DNA of 64,000 bases from Gorsachius magnificus (taxonomy: Eukaryota; Chordata; Aves; Pelecaniformes; Ardeidae). Every line of letters begins with the position of its first letter. The first letter of the stretch is position 1. The notes under the pieces were generated by a model. The model had not been told where the DNA came from. It was given only the letters and a program-made list of their open reading frames with translations, and did no database searches. The position numbers and the translations under genes were made by a program. This document shows, in pieces, positions 10,552 through 22,566 of the stretch. The stretch is taken from NCBI GenBank assembly GCA_034008185.1, contig CM067082.1:4324984-4388983 (forward strand). The letters run 5' to 3'.

Positions 10552-13500
10552 ATCACTGTGGCAGCCGAGCCCCGCAAGCTCCAGAGCTGGCTGCTCCAAT
10601 CACGGCTGGCAAGTTGGTTCACAGCATCTCACGGCAGCGCGTGATGAACAGCTTGCTTCTCTCGGCCTGGAAGCCAGCAGAAAACCCGCGCTGGCGCTGG
10701 CCCAAGACAGAAGCTATGGGAATCCTCCTTGACAGCATGACAGCAAATGCTCATCTTGAGTGGGGCCAGTGCTGGGAGGCTCTCGCCCAACAAGCCCACG
10801 GAGAAACCCATCCCATTGCAGGAAGAGCTTGCCTTGGGCTGCAAGGTTACCTGCACCTGTGTGACTAAGCACGCTGGAAAGCACCTTCAGTGTGTGCCAG
10901 GGTGGTGGAAATTGGACTGCCAGCAAACAAATGTGCCAGTGCATGTTCCACCATGCTTTGAGGAGGTGGGTAGCACCTAGTGGAGGCATGGAAAAGGGGC
11001 TGTGCCCTCCTCAGTTTCCCTAAAAGGCTGACAAACACCTCCCAAGTAAGGTCAGCCAAATTTAGATGGAGCCTCTTACGGGTGAGAGGTGTTCCTCAAG
11101 GGCTGCCAGGCCCCTGTAGCTCCACAACTGAAGACCTCCCCCCTCTCCTGGGATGCTCAGCCTTGCCTAATGCAAGTTGTGCCATGCGAACATGACCTGG
11201 GAGAGCCAACAGGAGCAAGATCCATCCGCCCGTTCCTCTCGCGCAGCCTCTTGGCACGGACTTGCCCAGGGTGAAGTGGTCGCAGGGGTGGAGCAGTCCA
11301 TCAGGCAGGAGTTCGGAGCAGCTTGACTGTTCTTTGCAGAGCAACCATGGCAAGCGGCCCACATTTCACAAGTGGGGTTTTCCCATCAGGCTCTCCAGCT
11401 GCTATAAATAACAGGAAATGTTTTGTCGTTTTCTGCTCCAGAGAAGGTCAGGAGCTGGATTCTGTGGTCTTCAGAGTTTTAATGAGGTTGGAGATTTATG
11501 TGGTATAGCCAGAAGTCTCCCGGGGCAGCCTGCCTGGGACCTTTTGGTTCCTTGCATGGAGAAGTCTTGAATGCCAGCCTTTGACAAAGTTACCTTAGCC
11601 ACCCTTTATGAGATGTCAGGTCCTGCTAAATCCTTCATGTACTCTTCATCTCTGAGGCCAGATGTTAACTCTTGGATTGCTGTGGAACCCTCTCATGAGA
11701 GATTTGAATCATCCTCTTACCTGCGGCAGGAAAGCTTCTACTGTGGATCCCAGGACAGACACGGGCACACCAGCCGCTGGTCTCGTGAGCTTGCTGGGAG
11801 CTCATCTTGCAGCTTCCCTGACTCGTCAGCGCTTGGTATTCTGCTCAGGGTGGGCAAATTCCTAAAATTTTCTTTTTGCCTTCTCCGTCAAGGAAGGATG
11901 GTCCTTCCTGAATCTCCCCTGGGACTAACAGACCAGCTGTTTGACTCCTGGGTGGTTGGTCTCTGATGGCCAGACCAGTGCATTTACCAGAGTGTTCCTG
12001 CCACAGGGGAACAAAGAGTCCCCAACAAATGTCAGAAGACTTTAAGCAGCCCTCAGTGCAAACTGATTTTCTAGCTTTTATTCAAATTGGAGTACTCACC
12101 TTGCAGTATCCCCCCAAACCAATACTCAGTCAAGCTCGAGGTGAAACTACCCATGCTGTGCTCCACTATCATCTCCACTGTTGGGGTGTGCTCCTTGTGC
12201 CCATCTCCTTCAGCCAGTAGGATCCTACCAAAGCTCTGGTTCTTCAAGGTTGCTGCCCTCCATCCTCATGGCCAGGACTTTGGTTTACAGGGTGGTGCCA
12301 CAGGGTGGTTGGAAAGGTCCTAAGGGATAAGAATGGTCTCAGCAGAAACAGATCAAAACCTAATTCCAGTGCAACTGATACATGAGCACCAAGGTTGGGA
12401 GTTATCCTACCATACCTCTTAAATTTGGGAGGTGACTGCCCCATGCTCCCGCCATAGTGAGTGTAAGGGATGGAGAGATACCTCCAGAAGTTGGTTTGCT
12501 CCACAGACCTGGCCACTGCACTTTTTCTCTCCATTAATTAGAGAGGGAACAAAGTGCAAAGCCTGAGGGGTGACTGTCTGGGTCTAGCTGGCATGGAATA
12601 AAGTCACGCACACCTCTGGCTGGTGGCAGCGATGGGTCTTCGTTGGGGCCATATTATTTCCTATTGGGCATCCCCAGCTCCTCTCCTTATGGTTTACCTG
12701 GCTTGTGCTTGCAGCAGGATGGAAACCAAACAAATCAAGCTGGAAGATCCAGCCCCAGGAGTTTGTCCAGACGTCTCGACAGCTTTCCTGGGTCATGGAG
12801 AGCTGCAGGCATTAGATCCGTGCCGCCTGTTACCCCAGCAGCCGCGCAGGGAGGAGGCAGAGCCGCCGTCTGCCACCTCTCCCGTTTCCCCAGTAGATGC
12901 AGGAATGCTTTGATGTCCGCTCCCCCGGCCCCGAGCACCCAGCACCAGGATTAACCACCAGTCAGACCCCACCACCGCTTCCAAATAAATCTCTTAAACT
13001 CAGGCAAGCCCCGCTCAGAGGGGTCTCGGCATTCCCCTCTTGCAGAATAAGGGTTAAAAATAGTTTCTCCCTTTGCACCTGCCCCTCCAAAGCCAAGCAT
13101 GTGTTTTATTTTTACAGCCCAGATTTCCTGGTAGTTGGCTCCTCTCCTGGGGCGTAGAGGACAAGGACAAATAGAAAAATCACCCGTCCCAAAAGTCCGA
13201 AGAAGGTAGGCAGCGTGGAAAGTTCTCACGTACACATGGGTTGGAAGGAACCCTTCCCACCCTAACCTCGCCTTCCTATAGCCTCATCCTTCGAAACCAA
13301 GGCAAAAAAATGCAGCTCCAGGGGTGGTCCTTTGGAAAAATACCATCTCGTTGATCCTTTTTGCATTTTAGTTAGACACCCCTTCAAGGGGCAGGAGGGC
13401 TGCAAAAATTGAAAACGGGACTGCGTGTTTGCGAGCATGTTTTATCTGCCTCCAAGGGGTTTTTGGGGTCTAAGTTAGCATCCCCTGCCCAGATCTTTCA

Positions 13501-16500
13501 AGCGGCGAAGGACGCCCGCCTCAGCCCCAATTAAATGGTTTCAGTGAGGCTGAATTATTTTTTGTAAAAGCCAGTGTGTTTATATTTCATAAGCTTATTT
13601 TAAAACGCATGTACACAGAAGCAGGCTTATTTATAAGGCAGAATAGCCCGCTGTGTCCTTACCTGACTTACGTGTCAAGGAAGCAGCTTTTTTCTTACTT
13701 TTTACAAGCACAGTTTAAAATAAAATACTGGTTTGCTGTGCGCCAGTGAATCTGCCCAAGAGGAGGTCAGGGCAAGGTCTTGTTTTCCGACTGTAAAAAG
13801 CTATTTTGCCTGTTTATGGAGCTTCCTCTTGCCAGCTGTCATTTTAGGTTAATCTGTTAATGACAACTATAGGTAAAAAAAACCCCTCATTTCTATCCCC
13901 CAGAGTCCCAGCAAGCCTGCATTGCCAAAATCCCAAACTAGCCAGGCTTCTCAGCAAATGGCATTTGGGAACTTGCCATTAGTAAAGCAGGATTTGCTGG
14001 GTGACCCTTTCAGCCCAGGTCTTGGCAAGGTTTCTGGCTTCGAATCCCCCAGGGAAATAACATGAGAAAGATGTTTGGGGGGGGATCTTGGAATTTTCTG
14101 CTTCCCCCAGGGGAAGGATTTTATTCTTTATTCTTGATTTTAACCATATGAACTGGCAACGTGTCAGCCCCGTGGCAGGAAGGTGAGAAGCACCCTATGG
14201 TGGTGAAGAAAGGCTGCAGGAGCATTTTGGAGTACGGTGGGTTGTTAAATATGGATCTTAATGGCGGGGCAGGGAGGGCGAGGAGAGCCCCAAGGACCCG
14301 CTCGTTTACACAAAAGCAAAGTGAAGCGACTGTAGGACGTACAATTCATCTTGCATAAGGGACAAAAAGCCCATACGTGGTTTTATGCTTATGCTCAGAT
14401 AAATTTTTCTGCTTCTAGCAAGCTTCCATGAAGCATGTGGGCCTGTTGAGTATGAAGATGAAGGCCTAGGAGACAAGGAGGTGGGCAGATGCCATTTATA
14501 CCCAGGAAAATGCTGAAGCAGACATGGTGCAAGGGATGATTTTCCATCCAGCAGAGCTGTAAACCAAAGCCCTGACCGCTGGCGGTTATTTAAAGACTCC
14601 CACGGCGCTTCCCTGCGTTGGGAAGGTGCTTGGCCTACGTTCAGGCTGGGCGACTGCTCTCTGTAAACCCAAATAAACAGCAGCCACTTGAACTTTCCAC
14701 CTTGCGGGCTCAGCCGGATGCCTCGTTCCCGGGCCACGACCGGGCCGCCGTGCCTTGGACAGGCTTTGTGGACAAGGCTTCATGGAGGATTTGGGGTGAC
14801 GACCACGTTTTGGTATGGTATCGAGGCATGCTTTTCCCATCGCATGAAGGACCCCAAGGGAAGAGTTTGGTGCTGCTTGGAGCTGAGAGGGGGCATCTGG
14901 GTAGAGAGGTCTGTGTTTCCAGGATGGGCTGGGATGCCCTATGTGTGGATCCATCTCCTTTGGGGATCTTGGGCAGGGCAAAGAGAGAGGAAATTATATC
15001 CTTTAACGTTAGACACGTATTTAAGATGCCAAATTTCCTGAGAGGAGTGCAACCCAAATAGGCAGGTCCAGGAAATCCCATACATCCATCCATCAAGGCA
15101 TGTCGGGGATGCATGGGTGTGGTGACCGTCTCATCTGCAGGATGTCCATCAACATGCCGAGGCATCAATGGTGAGATGCCCATGGTGATGCTTCATCATT
15201 TTGGGAGGGTGGAGGTGGTCCCTTCCAACCTGAACCCTTCTCTGGCAGTTGATATGAAATGTCAGGCGCTTGCCTGTGTGTATTTTGGTGCTTTTACTGA
15301 GTTGTATTTAACATGGTGCATGTCTCTCCCTACTTCTGGCCCTTCCCTGGTGACCTGAGATGTTTCAGCAACTCACATGAACCCTGCGATGGATCCTCCT
15401 TCCTCACATCCAGCGGCAGCCCCTCAGCCTGGGAACTTTTGCAAGACTTGGCAGCAGGGCCATTGCAGGAGTATTTCACACAGGACCCAAAAATATTGCT
15501 GTCAGTGCAGCGTCGGTCGGCCTGAATGCAGGGTCAGGTCCCTAAGAAATCAGACTGTTGACGAACAAGCTTGAGCGCATTCAAATGTTTCGTCTGATTT
15601 TCTTGGACTGCAAAGTTTCCGAGAGAGCCAAAAAGCTGGCTGCTCTTCTTGTTGACTTTGCAGACCAGAAATACAGCCGGGTTCAGTGAAATAAGGAAGC
15701 TCAAATTCTTGTATTGGTGGAGCAGAGAGGGAAAAAGCTCAAATGTCTGCTTTAGAGATAAAACGTCCGAGGTGGCGTGCCCCAGCCCTGCTGCCTGCTC
15801 TCTGCCTGCACTCAGCATCAAGGGTGATTGCTCAGGCACGGGGCAGCCCACAATATCTAGCCCGAGGACCACAATCCTTGCTTGACATCCCTCTGAATTC
15901 CTAGCCAAGAAGCAAATCCAGCAGCATTTCTCCCCATCAAGGTCAACAAGGTGGGTCCACGTAGGCATTGGGGAGTGCAGATACGAGCCGCGCCAGTATG
16001 CACCATTAATGAGCTGGGATAAGAGCACAAGAGACATCAGCCAGGAGCAGAGCATCGCTTTAAACTGCAAATGAACTCTGAAATGACAGCAGACTTGAAG
16101 CAAGCCCGTGTTTCGGGCCAGGCTGGCCGTGAATCAGCTCTGGAAAATGAAAGATGAAACTTTCTGACTTCACTTGAAGTTATGAACTTATAAACTCCCA
16201 ATTATCTGGTTTAATGGACGCAAGCCAGAGACAAACATTTTTCGAGGCGAGTGTATGGGACAGCTTCCTGAAAATGAACTCATTGAAGAAGGCGTGATTT
16301 GAAGACTAAAAGTTTGACTCAAAATCTCATCTTTTAAAAAGGCTGGGTTAATTTGACATGAAGATATCCTGCTGTGGATCCCAGAGCTGCTCTTCAGCAT
16401 CCTCCATCCCTTTACTGCTCTTTGCTAAAACATAGGGGCATGATAAATCGTTTCCAAAAATGAAAGTTGAAAAAAATAGTGCATTTTAAGCCCATCTGAA

Positions 16501-17310
16501 TGATGGCAAATGTGCAAAAAGCTTTTGCACAGGACAGTCACATAAGCTTATTCCTTTCCCCCTGGAGATAACAAGCCCAGGCTGGCTGCAAACTATGTAC
16601 AAGTGGGGGCAACGGGGCAGCCCACAGCCCAGCTTTGCTATTTCATGGCACAGCTTCAGGGTAGGGGTTAGAATAGGGATGTCCCACATGTGGGTGCAGT
16701 TCTTGTCAGCAAATCTTAGTACTTCAGTGGTTTTTGCAGAATAAGCCTTTTTCCCCCCTCTGTTTCCCTTCAAAATACTGATTTATTTTCTCTATTACTT
16801 TAAAAATGGCCATATATTCCCCAAAACTGTCTTCAGGCATTAAGAAAATCAGAATATATGCCTGAAGCTCTGCTAGGGATAAAAACGCAGAAGAGGCATC
16901 GTGCACGCAGCTGGGCAGCAGTTCCTCCCACAAGCTGCTAAAATTGGCATCTGCTAAAGCTAGCGGACACTTCATTGAGCTCTTCCTTGTTTTATTGAAG
17001 TGGACGGGTGAAGGATGGAGGTTTTATCAGCGCCCTGGCATCAGAGGGATGCACCCGTGATCCCAGCTGCTGGGAATCGTTCTCATCCTTGGGGCTGTGG
17101 CCGAAATGGAGGATGGCTGGGGCATGCTGCTGGGGAGGGGTTGGTGATGCTGGTGCCCCCAGTGATGCTCCTGCCCAGCTCCTGCCTGCGGTTGTGCTAG
17201 CGAAGTGGGTGAGCTCAGAGTTAATCCTCGGCATTAACCCAAATCTCCTGTTCTTACCCCAATGCAAGGGGAACTCATGCACTGCACTGGTCTCCTGGGA
17301 GCAAATTTAG
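10552..17310. other. Intergenic DNA; possible conserved non-coding block near 13.5-13.9 kb
   Basis: No gene is recognised in 6.8 kb. From 13,540 to 13,900 the DNA is AT-rich and motif-dense: an E-box CAGCTG at 13,833-13,838 and paired GTTAAT half-sites at 13,848 and 13,856. This is unlike its GC-richer surroundings and resembles a developmental enhancer. Similar AT-rich motif-dense DNA lies at 16,140-16,440 and 16,700-16,990. A short CCCTTCCAACCTGAA at about 15,220 may be a CR1 relic. None of this was tested for conservation. Confidence 0.45.
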
Positions 17311-17386
17311 AATCATAGAATCGTCTAGGGTGGGAAAGACGTTTAAGATCATCACGTCCAACTGTTAACCTAGCACTGCCATCCCA
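17311..17386 (-). mobile_element. CR1 LINE, very short 3' tail (sense on -)
   Basis: It starts AATCATAGAATCGTC, then follows the CR1 3' UTR of the 'AAGACCTTTAAGATCATCA' subtype, and ends after CACTGCCATCCCA. Only about 75 bases survive. Confidence 0.85.
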
Positions 17387-17954
17387 GGCAGGTGCCCCTT
17401 TGCAGTTGGGTTGTGAAGGCTTCATAGGTGCATCCATTCAAATGGAGCTTGCCGCAGGTCCTGCAGGCTCACAGAGGCTCATCAGAAGCCAATCGCCATT
17501 TCCAGACCCTGCAGGAAAGCCTCTTGGCAAGGTCCCCAGAGTCCTGCCGGTGCCACCACTGCCAATGCATGCGCAAGTAGAGAGCTCGAGGGAAGTCCTT
17601 CTGCTGTGCTTTTAGGAAATGCCAGCCCAGGGCGTGCTAATAACAGTGGAGGGGATGTGCTCCGTCTGTTTGACGAGCAACACAGTAGATCTGGAAGCAA
17701 GGGAAGGGGGGGGTTCTTGTCGACCAGCTGATAAAAAGAAAATAGCAAGGCAATTCCTGCCTGTTCTCTGTTCACGCCATGCATTGGTGTTTAATTACAG
17801 CACTCATTTAGCAGCTCTTGGCTGCCCATCCTTGCCCCCATGCTGCCCACAGAGCTGTGCCGGTACAGCTGCCTGTTTGCAGGGAGGCGGGGTGGGAACA
17901 GATCAAGCTGAAAATCAACTTATTTTTATTTTGAATAATTCCCCCAAGGCAAGA
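17387..17954. other. Intergenic DNA, nothing recognised
   Basis: Roughly 570 bases between two CR1 fragments. It carries a small G run at about 17,707 but no domain-bearing frame and no repeat I recognise. Confidence 0.5.
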
Positions 17955-18573
17955 TCGACTCCCGGGTGCCCTTGCCAAAGGTGGCCATCGACATCTCGAT
18001 GCTCTTGTGCCAGTGAGGCTGAGTCGAGCTGGGAGGCAGTGTCTGACTGTGTCGCACCTTGAATACTGTGTTCAGTTTTGAGTCCATAACTAAAGGAAAG
18101 ATGTTGCATTGCTGGAACATGTCCAGAGGAGAGCCACAAAGCTGGTGAGGGGTCTGGAGCACAAGTCTTAGGAGGAGTGGCTGAGGGAACTGGGGTTGTT
18201 CAGCCCGGAGAAGAGGAGGCTGAGGGGAGACCTTATTGCCCTCTACAATTGCCTGACAGGAGGCTGTAGTGAGGTAGGGCTCGGCCTCTTTTCCCTGGTA
18301 ACAGATGACAGGATGAGGAGAAATGGTCTGAAGCTGCGCCGGGGCAGGTTGAGGTTGGACATTAGGAAAAATTTCTTCACCGAAAGGGTTGTCAGGCACT
18401 GGAATGGGCTGCCCAGGGAGGTGGTCGAGTCCCCATCCCTGGAGGGATTTAAAAGAAGGATAGATGAGGTGCTTAGGGACAGGGTTTAGTGGTGGGATGG
18501 CAGGGCTATGTTAACGGTTGGACTTGTTGATCTTAAAGGTCTTTTCCAACCTAGACGATTCTAGGATTCTATG
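17955..18573 (+). mobile_element. CR1 LINE, 3' fragment (sense on +)
   Basis: A 5'-truncated CR1. A diverged first ~80 bases is followed by clear ORF2 C-terminus: the frame at 18,196-18,489 reads [38 protein letters not shown]. The 3' UTR has GGTTGGACTTGTTGATC and a terminal ATTCTATGA. It belongs to the same subtype as the 20,282, 55,238 and 59,689 copies ([13 protein letters not shown] signature). Confidence 0.93.
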
Positions 18574-20281
18574 ACTTTGCACTGGAGCAGATGAGCCCCA
18601 TGCACTGTGGCCGGAGGGGACATCTTCAGTGCCCCTTGGTCTCTGCTCCCTCAAGCTCGACCATGGTGGGACAGCCCATCCCTGGGTCAGTTTTGCTGTT
18701 GGTTGTCATGTGAGATGGCAAATCTAAATTATTTCTAAAACAGCAAAACAGACTTTGTGCTGGCTGCCACCAGTACTCTGTGCAGAGCTCCTGTGGGGTG
18801 CCGTAGTGTAGTTTTTTGCTAAGACAGATAAAATAGCACAAATTTCAGCATGGAGCCAGGCATATTAATAGGAATGCCCTCACTTAGCTGCTTCTCCACA
18901 CCGCAGGAGCTTATAATGCGGGAACCAAGCGAGCCCTAAGTCAACTCTGGGTGTTCCTGCACTTCTGCAAGGTCTCCGTACGTTTTCCTCGATGTTGCAT
19001 TTTCCGTTCGCTGCAGCCTGGCTCTTTAGGAAGCACCATGAAGAAGAGATGGGGGGGAAAAATCCTCGGCGGGGTATACCCGCAACAGGCAGGATTGGGA
19101 ATGGCTGGCTGCCCCCTTTCCCAGGCTGGAGCCACCTGGGAGTGGAGGGGCAGGGACCACTCTGGCCTGATCTCAAAGCAAGTATTTAACTGGTAGGCCA
19201 AGGTGCTCCTGAGAACTTGTTTCTGGCAGACCAGGAACACCCAGGGGAGGTCCCGCAGCTCCCCTACAGAGCCTCCTATGTGTGGGAGCAGCTGGCACCA
19301 CTGAGCAAGGGAGTCCAGGGTGGTGGAGCCTTTCCCCTGCACAACAACTTTGGCTTTTTGCTTGTTATTGGGCTTGCTTTTTCATTCACCTCCTTCGCCT
19401 TTCCTCCCCGCACAGAGGCAGAGCACATGCATGTGCATCCCCAAAAACATTTATTATCCTCGGTAGTTTGGCTGCTGGCTTCATCATAAATGATGAATTC
19501 AGGGTTGTGGCTTAATTTATCCAGGGAAACTCATTTGCTTTCAGCTTCATTAGAGCCTGCTCCGGCACAGCAAGGGTGGCCGGGAAATGCCACCCACGCC
19601 GGGGTGTCAAAACACTGCTGAAACGATCCAGGAGCCTGAGCAGAGCCGGAGCAGCTTGCGTGTCTCCAGGCTAATAAAGCTTACCCCTGGGGCTGGGGAG
19701 GATGTGCAAAGCACAGATGAAACGCCGCGTCCTGCCTGTCCCATCCCTGCTGGATCCGGCCGTAGGAGCTGAGGAAGTTTTCCTGCTGAGGAGGGTGGGG
19801 AGGCTTCACATCTCAGCCTTTATTTAATTTTCAGGTGCTTCCCTGCCCCATGCGTCTGAGCAGCCAGCACATTCAAACGCTTCCCTTTCTGCAGGGAATT
19901 TGCATTTCCCTAAAGGCAGCGCCGGTTTTATGCAAATACCCTGATCAAAGAAAGTCAAAGCCGAAGCATGCTCATGAGTAGGTGTTCCTGGGCATTTCTC
20001 GAGCAGTCAGATGCTCTCTTGTAAACCTTTTGGCATTTTGGGGAGAAGCAGCGTGGCGTTGCCAACTGCAGGCTTCTCTGGCCCGAAAAATACTGTGTGA
20101 TAACCACTTTACCTCCACGTTGTCCCAAAAGAGGTGGCAGTCTGGAAAGGTGCTTTGGGGTTGCAACGTCCCGCTGTTGGATTTGCTTTGCCTGGGTGCA
20201 TCGTTCCCATGGGACGTGGCATCTCTCCTTGTTGCGGTGTTCACATGATGGTCAGCAGCGGCACTGTAGGCAGGACGGGTT
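18574..20281. other. Intergenic DNA, nothing recognised
   Basis: About 1.7 kb with no recognisable gene, RNA or repeat. It includes AT-rich runs near 19,500 and 19,830-19,980. Open frames here are short and lack homology I can see. Confidence 0.5.
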
Positions 20282-20694
20282 TCATAGAATCGTTTAGGTT
20301 GGAAAAGACCTTTAAGATCAACAAGTCCAACCGTTAACATAGCCCTGCCATCCCACCACTAAACCATGTCTCTAAGCACCTCATCTGCCTGGCTTTTAAA
20401 TACCTCCAGGGATGGGGACTCGACCACCTCCCTGGGCAGCCCCTTCCAGTGCCTGACAACCCTTTCTGTGAAGAAATTTTTCCTGAAGTCCAACCTAAAC
20501 GTCCCCTGGTGCAACTTGAGGCCATTTCCCCTCATCCTATTGCCCATTACAAGGGAGAAGAGACCAACACCCACCTCACTACACCCTCCTGTCAGGCAGT
20601 TGTAGAGGGTGATAAGGCCTCCCCTCAGCCTCCTTTTCTCCATGCTGAACACCCCCAGCTCCCTCAGCCGCTCCTCATAAGACTTGTGGTCCAG
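20282..20694 (-). mobile_element. CR1 LINE, 3' fragment (sense on -)
   Basis: It begins at the terminal TCATAGAATCG motif and runs back through the 3' UTR into the ORF2 C-terminus. The frame at 20,359-20,652 reads [38 protein letters not shown]. It stops at CTTGTGGTCCAG. 5'-truncated and non-functional. Confidence 0.94.
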
Positions 20695-21523
20695 GATGGC
20701 TTCCTGCCATTCTCCTGAGGATGTGGTCCTTCTCCTTCAGTGGTCTCCAAATCACCTGGACATGGTCCGTTGCAGCCAGCTGGGCTTTGCTGCAGCTGGG
20801 CTTTGCTGCTTTGACCTCCTCCTTGCTTTCCCTGACAGAATGGGGAGAAGAGCAAGTAGCAGCATCCCACGGTGGCTCTGGCATCTCCTATTCAGGGCAG
20901 GCTTTTTGCTCGTGCAAATCGTTGCAATTTCTCTTTCTAAGATGCCAGGGCATTTCCTGGCTTTTATAAAGCTGCTGCTGGAAATCCTTGTGAATGACAG
21001 GAATATGATTAGATGAGGCTCTGTTCCTCTTCTGTATTGAAAGACAGTTCATTTAAGCAACAAGAAGCACCGGGTTCTCTGTAGTTTGCCATCAATTCTT
21101 TTTTTAGGCAGTTCTGCGTCAGACAGCAGCCGGGAGCAGCCTTGGCATGCCAGAGCATCACTGCATTGCAAGTGAGGATGCGATTTAAAACGTGCTCGTC
21201 TGGAGCACCAGTAGCCTGCTTTCTGCTTCTGGTTTGCAGCCCAGAAGGAAACCGGCTTGATTGTAATGGGGGAGCCCATTTTTGCAGTCTGAGACCACGT
21301 CCCATACTGCAGCATTGTAGGACTTTGGTCTTAAGGAGTTTTCAGCCCGTTTTCCTCATGCTCAGAGTCCTGTTCCAGCGAGGCTTTTTAATCTTTAGGT
21401 TAATCTTGAATCCAGTTTGGACCCCACTCGATGAAGAGGCTAGCTGGGAGCTGTGTGGAAGCCAACATGGAGAGCCCTAGGGAAGGGCCACGGTGCCACC
21501 CAGCCACCCCGGCCATCGGGAAG
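20695..21523. other. Intergenic DNA, nothing recognised
   Basis: About 830 bases between two minus-strand CR1 copies, with no recognisable gene or repeat. Confidence 0.5.
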
Positions 21524-22566
21524 TCATGGAATCAGAGAATGGTTTGGAATGGAAAGGACCTTTAAAGGTCAGCTAATCCAAAGCCCCTGCCATGGTCAAG
21601 GACATCTTTCACCAGATCAGGTTGCTCAAAGCCCTGTCCAACCTGACCTTGAACGCTTCCAGTGAAGGGGCATCCACAGTGTCTCTGGGCAACCTGGTCC
21701 AGTGCTTCACCACCTTCATTGTAAAGAAATTCTTCCTTATGTCCAATCTAAACCTACCCTCTTCCAGTTTAAAACCGTTGCCCCTTGTCCTGTCACTACA
21801 GGCCTTGGTAAAAAGTCTTTCTCCGTCTTTCTTATAAGCACCCTTTATACATATTGAAAGGCCGCAATCAGGTCTCCCTGGAACCTTCTCTTCTCCAGGC
21901 TGAACAACACCAACTCTCTCAGCCTTTCTTCACAGCAGGAGTGTTCCAGACCTCCAAACTACTTTCCTGGCCCTCCTCTGGACCTGCTCCAACAGGTCCA
22001 TGTCCTTCTTGTGCTGAGGGCTCCAGAGCTGGACGCACCAGAGCAGAGCAGAGGGACAGAATCCCCCCCCTCACCCTACTGGCCACACTGCTTTGGAAGC
22101 GCCCAGGGTACGGTTGGCTTTCTACTCTGCAAGGACACATTGCCAGCTCATGTCCCATTTTTCATCCACCAGGATCCTTGAGTCCCTCTCCGCAGGGCAG
22201 CTCTCAGGCTATTCATGATACTGGGGATTGCCCCAACTCAGGTGCGGGATCTTGCACTTGGCCTTGTTGAGGTTCATACGGGCCCGCTCCTCAAGTCCCT
22301 CTGGATGGCATCCCTTCCTTCAAGCTTATCAACTGCACCAGTTTGTTGTCATCTGCAAACTCACTGAGGGTGCACTCAATCCCACTGTCTATGCCATTAG
22401 TAAAGATCTGGACAGTACCAGTCCTAGTACGGACACCTGACCAACACTACCTGTTACTGATCTCCATTTGGACATTGAGCTGTTGACTGCAGCTCTTTGG
22501 ATGTTGCCATCCAGGCAATTCCTTATCCATCAAATAGTCCATCCATCAAACCCATCTCTCTCCAAG
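21524..22566 (-). mobile_element. CR1 LINE, 1 kb 3' part (sense on -)
   Basis: It runs from the terminal TCATGGAATCAGAGAAT motif at 21,524 back through the 3' UTR, the ORF2 C-terminus and part of the reverse transcriptase thumb/palm. Its counterpart is the plus-strand copy at 37,180-38,136. The two share diagnostic changes: GGTCAGCTAATCC-type UTR, '[27 protein letters not shown]'-like coding, and a deletion of the usual cysteine block. Several frameshifts are visible because no frame is longer than 138 codons. Confidence 0.93.

Noticed and set aside
13236..13265. GGGTTGGAAGGAACCC resembling a minus-strand CR1 tail
   Set aside because: Too short and without the flanking CATAGAAT terminal repeat.
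15210..15245. Short CCCTTCCAACCTGAA resembling a CR1 tail
   Set aside because: Only about 20 matching bases and no terminal repeat, so it could be chance.
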